Origin: Gemmatimonadaceae bacterium
GTDB taxonomy: Bacteria; Gemmatimonadota; Gemmatimonadetes; Gemmatimonadales; Gemmatimonadaceae
DNA length: 64,000 nucleotides
Direction: 5' to 3'
Assembly (NCBI GenBank): GCA_025930755.1
Contig: JAICOJ010000001.1
Location: 61,438 to 125,437, forward strand
The notes under the pieces were generated by a model, which searched no databases, was not told the DNA's origin, and was given only the letters and a program-made list of their open reading frames with translations. Shown here one piece after another: positions 62,766 to 64,000 of the stretch. The position numbers and the translations under genes were made by a program. Within the stretch, counting starts at the first letter, position 1. Every line of letters starts with the position of its first letter.

Positions 62766-64000
62766 ATGGTTATTTCCGATTTCGCCATCAGGCGCCCGAT
62801 CATTACCGTCGTCAGCATGCTGGCGCTGGTGATCTTCGGCATCTTCGCGCTGATGCGGCTGCAGACCGACGAGTTCCCCGATGTGGCGCCACCGATCGTC
62901 ACCGTGGGTCTGCTCTATCCCGGCGCTTCTCCCGACGGTGTCGAGCGTGAAGTGCTCGACCCGGTGGAGGAGGCGATCTCCTCGATCTCCGGCGTGAAGA
63001 AGGTGCGGGGCACGGCCGAGGACGGCTTTGCCACGATCATGATCGAGTTCGAGTTCGCGAAGCCGCTCGCCGAAGCCACGCAGGACGTGCGCGACGCGAT
63101 CTCCGGCATTCGTGCCGACCTTCCGCAGGAGCTCGAAGAGCCGATCATCCGGAAGTTCAACGACACGGACCTGCCGATCGTCTCGTTGGCGCTGTCGTCG
63201 ACGTCGTTGAGGCCTGCGGAGCTGACCCGCCTCGCGGATCCCGGTATAACGCGTCTGCTGCGCTCGATTCCGGGCGTTGCCGAGGTGCAGGTGTCCGGGA
63301 GCGTCGAGCGTGAGCTCACGGTTCAGATCAAGCCCGAAGCGCTGCAGTCCGCGGGAGTGGGCGTCTCGGACATCGTCCAGGCGCTGGCGCTGCAGAATCT
63401 CGCCGCGCCGGTCGGTCGGGTGACCGGCGCGCTCGAGGAACGCTCCATCCGCCTCAAGGGACGGTTGGAGTCGCCGGCGGAGTTCGCTCAGCTCGTGGTC
63501 GCCGAGCGGAACGGTCAGCTCATCCGCCTCGGCCAGGTCGCCGACGTGTTCGACGGCGTCGAGGAGCAGCGGACGGCGGCGATGTACAACGGACGCGAGG
63601 CGGTCGGCATCGACGTCAAGAAGTCCAAGGGATACAGCACGACCACCGTCAGCGACGAGATTCTCAAGCGCATCGACAGCCTGAAGGCGACGCTCCCTGC
63701 CGGGACAACGATCGATGCCGTGAAAAACAGCGGCAACGAGGTTCGCAACTCCGTGCGCAACGTGCAGGAGGCGCTCATCGAAGGCGCGCTGCTCACCGTG
63801 CTCGTCGTCTTCCTGTTCCTCAACTCCTGGCGCTCGACGGTCATCACCGGTATCGCGCTGCCGATCTCCGTGCTCGCATCGTTCATCGCGGTATGGGCGC
63901 TCGGGTTCCGTCTCGAGACGATGTCGCTGCTGGGGCTGTCGCTCGCCATCGGCATCCTGATCGACGACGCCATCGTGGTGCGCGAGAACATCGTGCGACA
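62766..64000 (+). CDS. RND efflux transporter permease subunit (3' truncated)
   Basis: The ATG at 62766 opens a frame that runs off the window; 411 codons are visible of an expected ~1030. N-terminus MVISDFAIRRPIITVVSMLA, porter domain with YPGASPDGVEREVLDPVEEA, KKSKGYSTT, then TM2-TM4 with GILIDDAIVVRENI, which keeps both acidic residues of the proton path (D-D as in AcrB), unlike the first pump in this window. Third structural gene of the TetR-controlled operon. Confidence 0.92.
   Translation, partial: MVISDFAIRRPIITVVSMLALVIFGIFALMRLQTDEFPDVAPPIVTVGLLYPGASPDGVEREVLDPVEEAISSISGVKKVRGTAEDGFATIMIEFEFAKPLAEATQDVRDAISGIRADLPQELEEPIIRKFNDTDLPIVSLALSSTSLRPAELTRLADPGITRLLRSIPGVAEVQVSGSVERELTVQIKPEALQSAGVGVSDIVQALALQNLAAPVGRVTGALEERSIRLKGRLESPAEFAQLVVAERNGQLIRLGQVADVFDGVEEQRTAAMYNGREAVGIDVKKSKGYSTTTVSDEILKRIDSLKATLPAGTTIDAVKNSGNEVRNSVRNVQEALIEGALLTVLVVFLFLNSWRSTVITGIALPISVLASFIAVWALGFRLETMSLLGLSLAIGILIDDAIVVRENIVR

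Overview
The window is a high-GC bacterial chromosome segment, most likely from a member of the Gemmatimonadota. That placement is inferred from gene content, not from an rRNA gene: S9D peptidase, PD40-amidohydrolase fusion, DUF885 and M14 peptidases, PknB-type kinase with TPRs, DUF4142, RND pumps. No rRNA, tRNA, CRISPR array, phage or transposase gene was seen. Gene density is high, and most genes look like ordinary chromosomal functions for peptide scavenging, envelope export and signalling.

Layout. 1-521: end of an endonuclease/exonuclease/phosphatase-like gene. 592-9630 (-): a tightly overlapping four-gene operon (M14 peptidase, PQQ sugar dehydrogenase-like lipoprotein, RND adaptor, RND pump). 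9857-14288: infA, two histidine kinases, a small hypothetical, an OmpA/glycine-zipper lipoprotein. 14408-22307: ABC exporter, ankyrin-VOC protein, DAACS transporter, Ser/Thr kinase. 22383-26511: CPA1 antiporter-rhodanese fusion with an in-frame UGA, then a TonB-dependent receptor. 26810-30888: DEAD-box helicase, rpsU, histidine kinase, DUF4142 protein. 31051-38050: S9D peptidase, PD40-amidohydrolase, NUDIX hydrolase. 38051-45539: glycine-rich surface lipoprotein, D-threonine aldolase-like enzyme, M19 dipeptidase, TagA glycosylase, PKD lipoprotein. 45902-52729: EamA transporter, D-aminoacylase-like and ornithine cyclodeaminase-like pair, DUF1761, DinB, DUF885. 52969-59072: GHL10-type hydrolase, YceI, LytS/LytTR two-component pair, cytochrome P450, small membrane protein. 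59307-64000: TetR regulator followed by a complete TolC-MFP-RND efflux operon that runs off the window.

Two signals stand out. First, the intergenic space is full of long imperfect hairpins whose arms are built from short tandem words (7-10 bp). About nine word families occur in some 19 places. Four elements of the GTCAGGA family lie in gaps, and three of these share a two-hairpin core around the palindrome CTCATC(T/A)GATGAG. They often abut stop codons, and several have been captured into coding sequence: C-terminal tails, a signal peptide, a P450 that has lost its stop. Second, the rhodanese domain at 23650-23972 is interrupted only by a UGA at a position that I expect to be a conserved cysteine. 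A hairpin of bacterial SECIS type sits at the right distance, so this is either a selenoprotein or a fresh nonsense mutation.

Three genes (14408, 22383, 59307) have a TANNNT hexamer exactly 7 nt before the start codon and no Shine-Dalgarno, suggesting leaderless mRNAs.
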